Shown: piece after piece, positions 54,279-63,972 of the stretch | Layout: each line of letters begins with the position of its first letter | Position numbering within the stretch: the stretch's first letter is position 1 | Assembly (NCBI GenBank): GCA_013399695.1 | Contig: VXAU01002076.1 | Location: forward strand, 172,135 to 236,134 | Length of the DNA stretch: 64,000 nucleotides | Direction of reading: 5' to 3' | Source: Formicarius rufipectus | Taxonomy: Eukaryota > Chordata > Aves > Passeriformes > Formicariidae | Position numbers and translations under genes: made by a program | The notes under the pieces: model-generated | What the model was told of the DNA's origin: nothing | The model's database searches: none | What the model saw: only the letters and a program-made list of their open reading frames with translations

Positions 54279-57200
54279 TGCTTTATTGTTTGAACATAAA
54301 ATTTGTAAGGGAGGCCCCCTCTCTTCCTTTCTCTTCCATGACAAAGCACTCAACCCTCTCAGTAGTACTTTCCCTACCTTATTGGGATCCAGCTTTGTTC
54401 TGTTGACAGGAGCAGAGTCCTTAATCACTTCCACAGCATTCTCCCCAAAGCATTGGCCATAAAATCCCTGTAAAGGAAACAGAATTATCCAAAAATGGTT
54501 TTAGTCCTTAATGCAATGCTAATGATCTGTACGCCTACAGGAGAAAGGAATGACAACCATGACAATTTCTGGGCTTTTTACTGTCAGCATACTGCACCAC
54601 AGATCACAGCTGGCCAGGATAAGGCATCTTCTGACAAAGATCAGTGTGAGTTGCTCAGACAAATGCTGAACTTGAGGTAAAACAATCAAAACAGAACACT
54701 GGAATTCTATAGAAAGGCTGAAAAGATGGTCAAAATCAAATAATTCAATATGTTACAGGCCTGCTCATAAGAGACATGACCTCAACTGAATGGATTACTT
54801 ACATCATTATGCTTTTAAAAAAAAGAATATACACAAGGGATTGTATCCTATGGTACCAATCAGTTTATTACTGATTGTTTTGTATAGCAGTAATACTGGT
54901 AGGACTGTGTGGATTCATTGGAAAGTATAATATTTGAGATTGTCTTAACATAATGTTTTTTTCTTTACCTCTAATCTGTGAGAAATCTCAGGAAGCTTAG
55001 TAATTGCAGGCTCCTTATAAACAAATTCCTGTTCATCCAAGTCCCCAAATTTGGATCCATAGAAACCAACACGGAAATAAGTTCCAAACATTCGTTTTTG
55101 ACCCTAATTGATAAAAAGAAAGAGGGAATTTAATTTTTTTTATGTGAACACTGTAGTATTTGGATGCCTTTTTTTCCCAATTAATGCATAAAAAGCCCCA
55201 CAAGTCCTTTGTTTTTCCCATTTCAAAGCCACTTCTCTATATCAACAGTGTGGATGTATTAGAAGCACATATTCATTCTGGAAAGCATACAAACTGAGGG
55301 GATGTTTGACTGAAATCTAACTTAAAATTTAGACTGGTCATGAAGTGGCTTTTACAAAAGGAAATACCTTCTTATTTTTTTTCTCTAATGCCATTGAATA
55401 CATGTAAGAAAATTAAAATTTTGGATTGAAAATTGATTTTGAAGAATTTGAAACTCATGAGACTCATCAGTAAGGTTCTTCTGAAGAAAGACAAGGGACA
55501 ATATGAGTGCTGAGAATATAGCCAGGTTTTTTTATTTCTTCTCATTTATAACTGAAAACACTTGTGAATTGACAATACAATTATTTTTCTTAAACAGGTG
55601 TGTCCAGGTGGACACAGAGCTGTTCAGACAAACCAGTTTTAAACAGACCTCTACTTTTTCATGTGAAGACAGTAGAGCCTCTTTTTACTGCTGGCTGTGT
55701 AGGTAGACCAAAACAGATGGAACCTTTTGTTTGAAAAAGGAAATGGATCTATTTTATGTTGTGGTGGGTTGATTCTAACAAGATGTCATGTACCCACCAA
55801 AACTACTATATCATCCCCATCTGCAAATGGACAGGGGAGAGAAAATACAATGAAAGGGTCATGAGTTGAGGTTAGGACAGGGAGAGATTATAAACCAATT
55901 ACTGTCATGGGCAAAACAGACTTAACTTGGGGAAACTAATTGAATTTAGTACCAATCAAGCTCAGAGCAGAGTAATGAGAAGTAAAATAAATCTTAAAAA
56001 TACCCTCCCTCCACCTCCCCCTCCTTCTCTGGCTCTACTTCCTCCCCTCTCAGTGGCACAGAGAGATGGGGAATAGGGATTATGGTCAGTTCATCACAGG
56101 TTTTTTCTCCTGCTGCTCAGGGAGAAGAGACTTGCCCCTGTTCCTATGGGGTGTCTTCCATGGGAGACAGTTCTCCACAAACTTCTCTAGCATGAGTCCA
56201 TCCCACAGTTCTGCACAAAATACTCCAATGTGAGCCCTTTTCCATGGGGCACAGAACTTCAAGAACAGCCAAAACCTGTAGGTCTTCAACAGGTTTACAA
56301 GTCCTACCAAGAAATCTGCTCTAGCAGGGACTCCTCTCTCCGTGGGTCTGCAGGTCCCTGCAGGGAACCTGCTCCAGTGTGGGCTTCCCATGGGGTCATA
56401 TCCCTCTTTCAGGCATCCACCTGCTTCTGTGTGGGGTCCTGCATGGGCTGCAGGTGGATCTCTGCACCTCCATGGGCGCCTATAGGCTGCAGGAAGACAG
56501 CCTGCTTCACCATGGTCTTCACCATGGGCTGCAGGGGAGACTCAGGTCCAGTGCTTGAGCACCTCCTTCCCGCTCCTTCTCCACTGGCCTTGGTGTCTGT
56601 GTAGCTGCTTCTCTCACATACTTTCACTGTTCTCTGAGCACAGTTAGATCTGTTTTCCCTTCTTAAATATATTGTCACAGAGGTGTTACTACCTTCTTTG
56701 ATGGGCTTGGCTTTAGCTGGCAGCAGGTCCATCTTGGACCCAGCTGGCATTGGCTCTGTTGAATATGGGGAAAGCTTCTGGCAGTTTCTCATAGAAGCCA
56801 CTCCTGTAGCCCTCCCCCTCCACTATGCTAACCTGGCCACACAAACCCAATACACACATGAACAGTTTTATTAAAACCAATCTTAAACAGTGCAGACAAG
56901 CAATGTGTCGTGCAAGCAGTGCCTTGCCTCATAAGTACCTTATTAATAATGCTGTCAAAGGCCTTTTGTAGCTTGCTGTGTGTCAAGGTAAGCTTCCTGA
57001 AGTCTCGATGTGCCTCCAGTATGGGAATGACAATTTTGTACACCTCATTCACAGTTTCATACAATCCTCCCTTGGGAGGAAAAAAAAAGAAGAAAATAAA
57101 TGAGTTCTCATATGCCCTTAAAAAAAATTAGATCTCCGTTAATGCTTTTGTTGGAAAGAGGACTTATGGGACTCATCTGTTAAACTTATGTTTCTTGTTT

Positions 57201-60200
57201 TAGCTTCCTAAAAACTAGAAATAGTAAATGGGTAGTTCTGAACAGTAAACAACAATCTAGATGTAATTGGGTTCTCTGATCTCTTGGGCTCTGAAGCCCA
57301 AATTCCTGTGTAAAACACACGGTTTCTACTTCCATGCTGGAAGAGTAACAAATGCAGGTGAGCAGCAGGAAACAGATTTGTTTAGCCTATATGGTTCAGG
57401 GCAACCAGAGCTGTGTCTGGACAAAAGGAACCAAACTGATATATTCAGAGATGCTAAACTGCACATTTTCTCCAGCACAATGTCAAAATTATGAGCTTAC
57501 TTCAGTATTAACATCATGACTCTTTATATGGTAAGTGGAGATTATGAGCCTGGTGGTTGTATACAAAAGCACAAGAGTAACTCTTACATGCTTTGTAAAA
57601 TTTGTAGTTTAAGCAAGATTTTTTCTTAAATGTATTATTTTTTTCCTCGTGTGCAGGAAGATGACCTATTGATCTGGCCCAGATAGCCCACTATCATGTT
57701 CTGGTGATTTTGGCCCTCACTTACCGTGCTGAAGAGCTCCGCAGCTTGTTCCAGGAGCCCTACCAGTCCACTTTCTGAGAAATACCTCCCAGAACATATG
57801 CCATCTTCATCTGGAGACAAAACATCGTCTGAAACAGCAGATTCCTCCAGCACATTGGCTGAAATGTTCTAAAATACACCAGAACACATAAATCAGAAAC
57901 TTAGGTCAACAGTATATCCACAAAGATCGAGGCAGAAATGTTTTCAACATATTTACATGACAAGAAGAAGAATGAGATTGTAAAAGTGCAGCCAGAGGAC
58001 ACACAGTTAAATTCCTTTTAGAAGTGAACATAACATCATAAATCTCCACAAACGGCAGATCAGGAGTTTTGCTACAAGAATCTGAATTCTCTTTCTCGTC
58101 TGAGGTTTAAAGGGCAGGCTCTTGTAGGTCTCAAACTGTCTCTCCTCTGCTGGCTGGATTTCCATGGAGCTGCAGTGAGCTCAATCTCCAGTGCCTTTGG
58201 GGTCACAACCAATGTGCCCTTCCTGCTGCTAGCACCTGGGGGTGGGGAGTTGCAAGCTGCACTCGGGACCTCCTATCATCTGCCTGAGTAAGTTGAGCTT
58301 TCAAGCTTTGATTTGACTTTTGCAAGCAGAGGAGAAGTAGGACACAGACAATATTGCTCTAAAATCCACAGTAATTGAATGACTCTTCTTGTTTCATCTT
58401 CTGCCATATTACACTTTGATCCTGCAGAATTTACTCATTTTCTTGTTAAGGTTGTGGATCTTACTGTGCATTTAAATAAAACTGGGTAAACTACATAGTG
58501 TCAGTCACTCTTTTGAGATTCTAGATCATGAAATAACATGTCAACAGTTCTTCAGAATTCCTTTGAATGTGTGACACCAGGTAGTATCAACAGTAAAAAT
58601 TTTATAATATATAGAAAAACATGCAAGTTAACACCAAAATATGTGTGCATATGGTATGGGACTGGCATATGTAACTTTCAATAGCAGCAGAAATGCTAAG
58701 CTTCGATTTTCTATTAATTAAAAGGAGTTATATTAGTGTCATAGTGTCTCACTTCAGCAGAAACTGGCAATGACATTATGTCTGAGTGCAAGATGGATGC
58801 CAGCTGGCTAGCTAGCTGAGTCCTTAAAGACATCTTTATAAAATGGCAGAGACACTGAGGGCTGTTACTATTGATCAGATTTCAGATAAAGAATTGGCAT
58901 CACACATCACTAGCAACACTGGACTTGCCCCCCTGGTTTCTGTGGATGTATTTATTCCTCCACGGGTGAAATTTAGTCCAGCCATGCTGCCATCACAGTT
59001 CCAAGTCTGCACATCGTGTCAGCTCCACTGGAACGGTGAGCATAAACCTCAGGACAGTATTCACAGGAGTTGAGAATATATCTGAATTTTGGCCAGAGGG
59101 AAAACTGCAGCACATTTAGTTGACCCATGCCATTTTTAACTACCAGTCTTATGGAAGACAGTGACTTCAATTAGACCTACCTTCACTGCCACTATGGTTA
59201 ACTGAGAACCCATGCTAGGGCTCAATTTCTGGTTTGCCTTTCCATAAGATTGGCCATTAAGGACTATTATTATATGACCTGTGATGGCTTTTTTTTTTTT
59301 TCCTCACAGAGAAGTGATTTATTTATGAAAGTAACAAAAAAGTCACAGACACCATTTACCCCTTATTCACTTTTAATTAATGTCAGGCATTTTACAGTCC
59401 AGGCACTGTAGCAGGAGAGAGACTTCATGATGTACTCCTGATGCTTGCATGATCTTTTGCAAAGTGAGCATGCCTCACCAACTTTAGCCTTCATCTACCT
59501 TTCATATTCAAGAATTTTATGTCCCTTGTGTAATAAAGGCAATACATAAATTGCCATGTGTTTCATCAGCAATTATTCTGGACTTCACCAGCCCAGTTTT
59601 CTTTAAGGAAAAGAAATACTTGGGTAAACTAAAAAACCCCTGTGATCCCCAGCCCATATCATCATGTTAAATACAGCCATGGTTGCCTGCAACCTAGATC
59701 CCCAAAACAGCAGAGTCAAATTAGGCTATTGCTGAGCTCTAATTAGTCCTGTGCCTCAGCAGGTAGACACACTCACTAAACACTCATCTGTGGTAATATA
59801 AAGTGGCTTTCAAATCAGTCCATATGCAATTCATACTCTCACTAATTCTGTTTTATCACTTGCAAAGGAGATTTAGTGTAACCATGAATTAAGCTTAAAG
59901 GGACCCCATTCTAATTTCGTGGGATAATTTTGATTGCATAAAGGGAAATGTTTACTGTTTATATATAGTATAAACTATATAGTATATAGTTTATGACTGG
60001 AACAATATAAGGAAAAGCGTTACTCTAGTGATAATCAGTTTTCTGAACACTAACAGACTCACTGCAGAAGACCTAGGTCAACTGATTGGATTCTTTGCTG
60101 CCTTATTTTACTCATCTGTAAAATGGAGATAACACCTTTGCTCATCCAGAATAATATTTTTATATGCATTATTATCACTCTTAATTTGACAACTGAATTT

Positions 60201-63200
60201 ATATTACTGATACTAGTTAATTTTGTATCTGAGGCAAATGAAGAAATGGTCACAGAAGGAGTCCATGAGTGAGGTCTGTGAGTCCATGTAAAGCCAAGGC
60301 AGTCTGCGTAGTGTTTCTCTCTTTTAACACTGTCATCTGAGTAAGACCATCACAGGTGCTACAAAACACAAACTTGTTTGTAAAGAATGGGAGCTCTTTT
60401 CTTTAAAGCCTATGTAAAAATGCAACGTGTTATCATAGTTAATTATTATGATTGAGCAAACTGAAAGTCAAAATTATGCTGTCAGATACAAAGTTGTGCA
60501 ATTGGGTTCTGGTCATTAAGGCATTTTACTGCCTCTCTCCTGTGAGGCAACCGCTCCTTTGGTAAACATGAGCACTTTGCTGAGAGACTGATTTGATGCT
60601 TTAAAACTAAATTTTTTCTTGCCTAGTGCCTTGCAGAATAGACTCTATTTATTTTAGTTCTCTAAAATAAATCGAAACATATCCATTCATGGTAATCTTC
60701 ACAACCTAGGAACAGTGGAGGGAGGAATTGCATTGGGGTCAAATGTGTGAGTTGACAAGCACTCACATTTGGAAGGGAATGAAGATTTCATTTACATGTA
60801 AATGATGATAGCATGTAACAAGTAGAGAGAAAAGAAGTAAATAGAAGTAATGACTGGAAGCTAGAAGGTACACAAAACTGGTATCCAAAACTGAAAAGAG
60901 ATGCAAAATGGCAGAAATCTAAATCCATGGCTGGAAGTTTAGTATAAACAGCTATTCTGATATTGAAGAAAATCAAGAATAACACTAGTCCATCACGTGA
61001 TTGCTAAGGTGAATTTGCAAATACTATGGCCCAACAAACTAAATTCAGTGCAAAATGCAAGGTGGTTCAAACACATTCACATTTACCATTTTGAAGGGAA
61101 AAAAACCCTAGATGGTATAGTTACATCAAGGGATAATGAATGCACCAACCATTAGTGTTAGTGATTTTAATATCACCCTGATGATAAAATGTGCCCCTTG
61201 ACAGTTCAAAAGAGCTAAGCAAAATGGTATTCAAGTGGTGAATACTGATTTGCTATGTTTTAGAAAACTGGGGAAGTTCCAGAAGAAGCAATATGCTTTG
61301 GGCCCATGTTTTTTTTAAACTGTACAGGATAGCAGATAGTGGTAGGTTTATCAGACTGCACCAGAACAAAATGGTGGAAATACTGATAAAAAATTACTAA
61401 AGAAAACATTAAAAGTATTGTAGTTAGTGTGAATAAAAACTAGACTATAAAAACCTGATACTTTCTAAAAATAGAGATTATAAGCTTATAAAGGTGATAA
61501 TGTTCAAAGAGTAGATGACTGTACAACATCTAAGTTGATTCTGCAAAACACTTCTACTAATTAGTTGAAATTATTTATAGTCATTGCAGCCAACACTCTA
61601 TAAATTAACAATGGTCTCCATTGTTCTTAGCAAATAATGATAAAGGGGGAATTATCAACACATGGGAATACATTAAGGATTTGACCGTTTCTACTTTTTA
61701 CAGTGTGTGAAAAAGAAGTAGTAAAATTACTGAATTGACACATGAAGTCAGTTCAGGTAAGGGTAACCAATGCATAACCTGACAAAGAAGTATATATATA
61801 TCTGCATTTCAAAATGTATGACTTTAACAACCAAGAGTTATGCTTTCATTTATGTAATGTAGAAAAGTAAAGTGAAACACAAAACACAAGAAAACTGTCT
61901 GGAAAAGATCAGTGTATTACTGAGTAAAGAGCTCAGCAAAGCCAAAAGAGCCAGTGGGATCTTCAGAGAGATGATCTGAGAGCTACTTCTCCTGCTGAAA
62001 TAATTTATAAGACATTTTTACTTGACTTGGATGTATTGTGTATAGACCACAGTGATTGTGTTATTCATCAATGAAAAGGGGTTGGTTAGTAAATTGAGGG
62101 CAATTAAAGGATTGGAGAGCATGCCTAAAAGAACTGAGTAGCTCCAATTACCTAGATTATAAGAAAGAAGTTTGAAAGATGCATCTGTCACAGTTGATAA
62201 GTAACAGCTCTGGGAAAAGACATGTGATAACAGAGGGATTCTACTTAGCAAGTTAAGAGATTACAATATTGAACTTCTCAGAACAGAAGCTAGAAACAGC
62301 AAGATACTAAAAGATTAGGTTTTATCAGCATAAATAATTGGAATAATCTACCAAGAGTGATGCTGCTACTCTGTCATTTTAACTTTTCCCTCCCATACAT
62401 GCACTTGTACTTGGCTTAAACAAGAAGGAATACACACGCCAGAACAGGCCATCCCAGTCTTGCATGGTGAAAGCTTTTTACCTGGAAGCTGACACTGCCC
62501 ACTGGGAGGTAGTTTCGATCCTCAAGCATGCTCAGGTACTCTGCCACAAGTGCTGCACTATGGACCAAGCACATGGCTGCTTCTGTGTAGCACTTCCTCT
62601 TGGTGTGCTTCTCTGCCATGTTCTGCAGCCAAGTCAGCCTCAAGTCTGGTGATGTCTGGTATCCTTTTGCAATTCTAACAATATAGGGCAGAAAGGAGCT
62701 GTGATAAATCACTCCTCAAATAACAGAAATTCCTTTATAATTCTTCACCTGGGTTAAAAGGAGGAAGACTTCTCTGTTTTCATTCTGTATAATTCACTAA
62801 GCACAAGGCAAAAGAAATGGTTAAGCAGTGGTAGGCAGGATTCACAGGGGTTATGAGGATAGCAAAACTGCTGCACCTAAGACTCTTCAGTGTTTTCAGT
62901 CCCTGACTCCCATCCATGCTCAAATATATGCACTCCTCACAATGGCTATTATTGTCACTATTGCAGCCTGGACTCCCTGTGACAGATCAGCTGTGCTAAA
63001 GAGGGAATGTACAAAACTAGAACAGCTAGAGGGTTTGTCCACAGCATGTCCCTAAAATCCACACTTCGTGTGCTCATCTCACTGCAGAATTTCCTCAGTT
63101 CCAATTCTAAAAGAGATTCACCTGTACATGAGGTCCATCAGCATCTCCGGATCTTCCTGAAATTCCCTCATTTTCACTGTATCTGACAGGATGCTGTTCA

Positions 63201-63972
63201 GATTACACAGTAGCTCCTCTACCTGCAGAAATACAAAGATCAACATGCATTTTTCAGGTGCTCATTTTTTTCTTTCTGGAAAAATAACAACATATGCACC
63301 AGATGATGTTACTCTCATTAGGTCTCTTTTACCCCAGGGAATGTCAGGATGCCAAAGTTTTACAAGGTATGGGTTTTTTTAGCACTATTCAATGCAGCAA
63401 AGACTGCTGACATAGCAAATCCTACGCACATTTTAATTAATCAAAATGAGCTGAAATCCTTTGATCTATTTATTTCTGAATGAAAAAACTCAAATCTCTG
63501 TGCCAATGGAGTTCAGCTTTAGTTGATCTTTGATCTGATAACAAAACAGACGGTTTTTAAGTCTTCAGCACAAGCTGAGTTACTGTAAAAATTTTAGCAA
63601 ATCATCTGACTGTTGTTTGAAATGCTCTTCATTATTGCTGCTGACACCTTGTGGCTTGGCAAAGAGAGAGAAGTTTCCATGATGGTACTTTTCTGAAGAC
63701 AAAATGAATCAAATTCCACCTTTGAAAATTCTTACAATTCCTGCTGATGTCCAGAAGAAAGCTGTACTAAAAACTAAGAAATGACTCTCCTGTAATGTGA
63801 TTTCAGAGCAGATCCTCAAGAGTTTATAGTACGGAATTAAGTCATCCTCTTCTTCTCCATTTACTGTTGTATTAGACATAAACTCATGAAATAACCACTG
63901 CATCCTTGTTTTTGTTGCTTTGTAAGACCAAAACCTAGAACTTGCTTCAAGCACATTCTTACGTGAAAGCTC
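49811..63972 (-). CDS. DOCK10: DOCK-D family guanine-nucleotide exchange factor, 3' part (DHR-2 domain and C-terminus)
   Basis: This is the 3' part of a DOCK-D (zizimin) gene, whose products activate Cdc42 and, for some members, Rac through the DHR-2 domain. Twelve minus-strand exons were joined by eye: 63736-63972, 63122-63222, 62482-62674, 57725-57868, 56939-57070, 54969-55103, 54378-54467, 53510-53746, 52722-52865, 51420-51526, 50481-50648, 49811-49874. They total 1752 nt, giving 583 residues plus stop, with no frame break and GT..AG at every intron. Recognisable blocks in order are [84 protein letters not shown] split over two exons, and IERKIPELYKP. The protein N-terminal part (PH, DHR-1) lies beyond the right edge. 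DOCK9 is unlikely because its DHR-2 and tail differ. DOCK10 is preferred over DOCK11 because the tail differs from the DOCK11 ending I recall and because another same-strand promoter lies downstream, but this choice is inference. Confidence 0.85.
50481..50648 (-). CDS. DOCK10: DOCK gene exon k, end of DHR-2
   Basis: The 168-nt exon begins with the last base of the split Arg codon and encodes CGEAVEKNKQLITADQREYH, QELKRNYMKLKENLRPMIER and KIPELYKPVVKIQST. It then ends AAG|GTAGAG. Read through, the frame would stop in the intron four bases later, which could mislead an annotator into calling this the last exon. The true terminal exon follows 606 bp downstream. Confidence 0.92.
51420..51526 (-). 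CDS. DOCK10: DOCK gene exon j, DHR-2 lobe C
   Basis: The 107-nt exon encodes [20 protein letters not shown] then RHHNKLRLCFKEFIM and the first two bases of an Arg codon. The acceptor (TTCTTAAAAG) has a weak pyrimidine tract, and the donor is GAG|GTCAGT, a less usual +3/+4 combination. Sequence and phase leave little doubt about the exon itself. [10 protein letters not shown] follows directly from TVNQ in the previous exon, as in all DOCK-D proteins. Confidence 0.93.
51628..51790 (+). repeat. A/C-rich low-complexity tract in a DOCK intron
   Basis: About 160 bp consists almost only of A and C: runs of A with CCC or CC at intervals, then (CAA)n-like and (CAAA)n-like units. In the DOCK transcript (minus strand) it would read as U/G-rich. 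It lies between exons i and j. Confidence 0.85.
52722..52865 (-). CDS. DOCK10: DOCK gene exon i, DHR-2 lobe C with the alpha10 segment
   Basis: The 48-codon exon encodes FVLTPIEVAIEDMRKKTQEL, TAATNQEPPDAKML and [14 protein letters not shown]. The acceptor is CCATTAG and the donor is CAG|GTGAGG. From the DOCK9-Cdc42 structural work, the conserved SVG.TVNQ region corresponds to the alpha10 insert that carries the nucleotide-sensor valine driving GDP/Mg release. It is intact here, so the catalytic core appears functional. Confidence 0.93.
53510..53746 (-). CDS. DOCK10: DOCK gene exon h, DHR-2 lobe B
   Basis: The 79-codon exon runs from [20 protein letters not shown] through VTYFEKNFNICRFMYTTPFT, GRPRGELSEQYKRNTILTT and MHAFPYIKTRINVIEREE. 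The acceptor is TTTTCTTAG and the donor is GAG|GTAATT. It is the best conserved stretch in the window and fits DOCK10/11 rather than DOCK9. The Cys in NICRF is at a position where I expect Arg or Leu in relatives, which may be lineage-specific. Confidence 0.94.
54079..54277 (-). repeat. T/G-rich tract with a 43-nt T run in a DOCK intron
   Basis: About 200 bp of T runs are interrupted by G, GG and GGG and end in an uninterrupted run of 43 T at 54235-54277. It is approximately the reverse complement in composition of the tract at 51628-51790. In the DOCK transcript it reads as poly(A) followed by A/C-rich sequence, shortly after exon g. Replication slippage makes the exact length unreliable. 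Confidence 0.85.
54378..54467 (-). CDS. DOCK10: DOCK gene exon g, DHR-2 lobe B
   Basis: This 30-codon exon encodes GFYGQCFGENAVEVIKDSAP and VNRTKLDPNK. The acceptor is TTTACAG and the donor is AAG|GTAGGG. It joins in frame to SHRLE before it and AYIQITF after it, matching the order in DOCK-D proteins. About 100 bp past its donor (transcript sense) the intron contains a long A-rich tract. Confidence 0.92.
54969..55103 (-). CDS. DOCK10: DOCK gene exon f, DHR-2 lobe B strands
   Basis: The 45-codon exon encodes [20 protein letters not shown], then DLDEQEFVYKEPAITKLPEI and SHRLE. The acceptor is CAATTAG and the donor is GAG|[18 protein letters not shown] and EFVYKEP are signature strands of lobe B, which contacts the GTPase together with lobe C. 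The start of the exon (GQKRM) differs from the DOCK9 wording I recall. Confidence 0.92.
55760..56854 (-). repeat. Solo long terminal repeat of an avian endogenous retrovirus, inside a DOCK intron
   Basis: About 1.1 kb begins TGTGGTGGGTTGA and ends AACCCAATACA, so it has TG..CA ends, and it matches the general layout of an endogenous-retrovirus LTR that I know as widespread in bird genomes. The centre (about 56140-56560) is a degenerate series of units of roughly 50-60 bp rich in CCATGGG, CTGCAG and CTCCA..GTGGG. A TATA-like TATTTAAGAAG occurs on the minus strand near 56664-56674, so I orient it minus, the same sense as the DOCK gene; a plus-strand AATAAA near 55988 leaves some doubt. No internal gag, pol or env sequence is present. 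CpG sites look decayed to TG/CA, indicating an old insertion. A clear target-site duplication was not visible. Confidence 0.75.
56939..57070 (-). CDS. DOCK10: DOCK gene exon e, DHR-2
   Basis: The 44-codon exon encodes GGLYETVNEVYKIVIPILEA followed by HRDFRKLTLTHSKLQKAFDS and IINK. The acceptor is CTCCCAAG after a pyrimidine-rich tract, and the donor is AAG|GTACTT. A retroviral LTR lies in the following intron, ending only 84 bp from this donor. The block is diagnostic of DOCK10/11; DOCK9 differs clearly here. Confidence 0.92.
57725..57868 (-). CDS. DOCK10: DOCK gene exon d, acidic linker and lobe A
   Basis: The 48-codon exon runs from NISANVLEESAVSDD through the acidic, serine-containing LSPDEDG segment to [18 protein letters not shown]. 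The acceptor is ATTTTAG and the donor is ACG|GTAAGT, a near-consensus site. It joins the previous exon in frame as SVSFQ-NISANV, a junction typical of DOCK10/11. Confidence 0.92.
59970..59994. repeat. Perfect 25-nt A+T palindrome in a DOCK intron
   Basis: ATAAACTATATA and TATATAGTTTAT are exact reverse complements around one central G. It sits within the 4.6-kb intron between DOCK exons c and d, in a short TA-rich stretch. Confidence 0.7.
60788..60805. repeat. Perfect 18-bp palindrome containing ATTTACATGTAAAT
   Basis: TCATTTACATGTAAATGA is its own reverse complement. Each half contains ATGTAAAT, close to the POU-octamer type element, so a dimeric homeodomain or POU site is conceivable. It is in the same DOCK intron as the 25-nt palindrome. 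Confidence 0.6.
62482..62674 (-). CDS. DOCK10: DOCK gene exon c, DHR-2 lobe A helices
   Basis: The 193-nt exon encodes [40 protein letters not shown] and the following helix ending LPVGSVSFQ. The acceptor is TTGTTAG and the donor is CAG|GTAAAA. The first base completes the Arg codon begun in the previous exon. The segment is strongly conserved across DOCK-D proteins and forms part of the helical lobe A that dimerises DHR-2 domains. It is followed by the longest intron in the visible gene, 4613 bp. Confidence 0.92.
63122..63222 (-). CDS. DOCK10: DOCK gene exon b, start of DHR-2 lobe A
   Basis: The exon lies between a TTTCTGCAG acceptor and a GTGAATC donor. It encodes VEELLCNLNSILSDTVKMR followed by EFQEDPEMLMDLMY and the first two bases of an Arg codon completed by the next exon. 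The sequence is a hallmark of the beginning of the DHR-2 domain in DOCK9/10/11. The exon's first bases (GTAGAG) themselves resemble a donor, so the acceptor could be shifted in rare isoforms. Confidence 0.9.
63736..63972 (-). CDS. DOCK10: DOCK gene exon a (79 codons), just before and into the DHR-2 region
   Basis: The exon begins after a TTCTGTCAG acceptor with ELSRKN and continues through [27 protein letters not shown], an acidic run GEEEDDLIPYY and KLLRICSEITLQ. It reads in phase 0 at both ends and is 237 nt long. The first 61 residues look like conserved DOCK sequence. The last 18 (ESHFLVF..TSAGI, up to the GTAAGA donor at 63735) are hydrophobic and I do not recognise them. The donor is therefore less certain than the rest, although it is the one that keeps the frame with the next exon. 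Confidence 0.75.

Larger units (their letters stand above)
57869..62481 (-). other. Long intron between DOCK exons c and d
   Basis: 4613 bp, three or more times the length of most neighbouring introns. It contains the palindromes at 59970-59994 and 60788-60805 and no recognisable transposable element or exon. The flanking exons join in a conserved junction, so a missed constitutive exon is unlikely. Confidence 0.7.

Noticed and set aside
54002..54462. Phe-rich and Lys-rich frames of 67-115 codons
   Set aside because: They are translations of the 200-bp T/G-rich tract; the only real coding piece nearby is exon 54378-54467 on the minus strand.
56230..56801. Frames of 124 (plus) and 130 (minus) codons inside the LTR
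   Set aside because: Both lie within the LTR's tandem GC-rich units and do not resemble gag, pol, env or any accessory protein.
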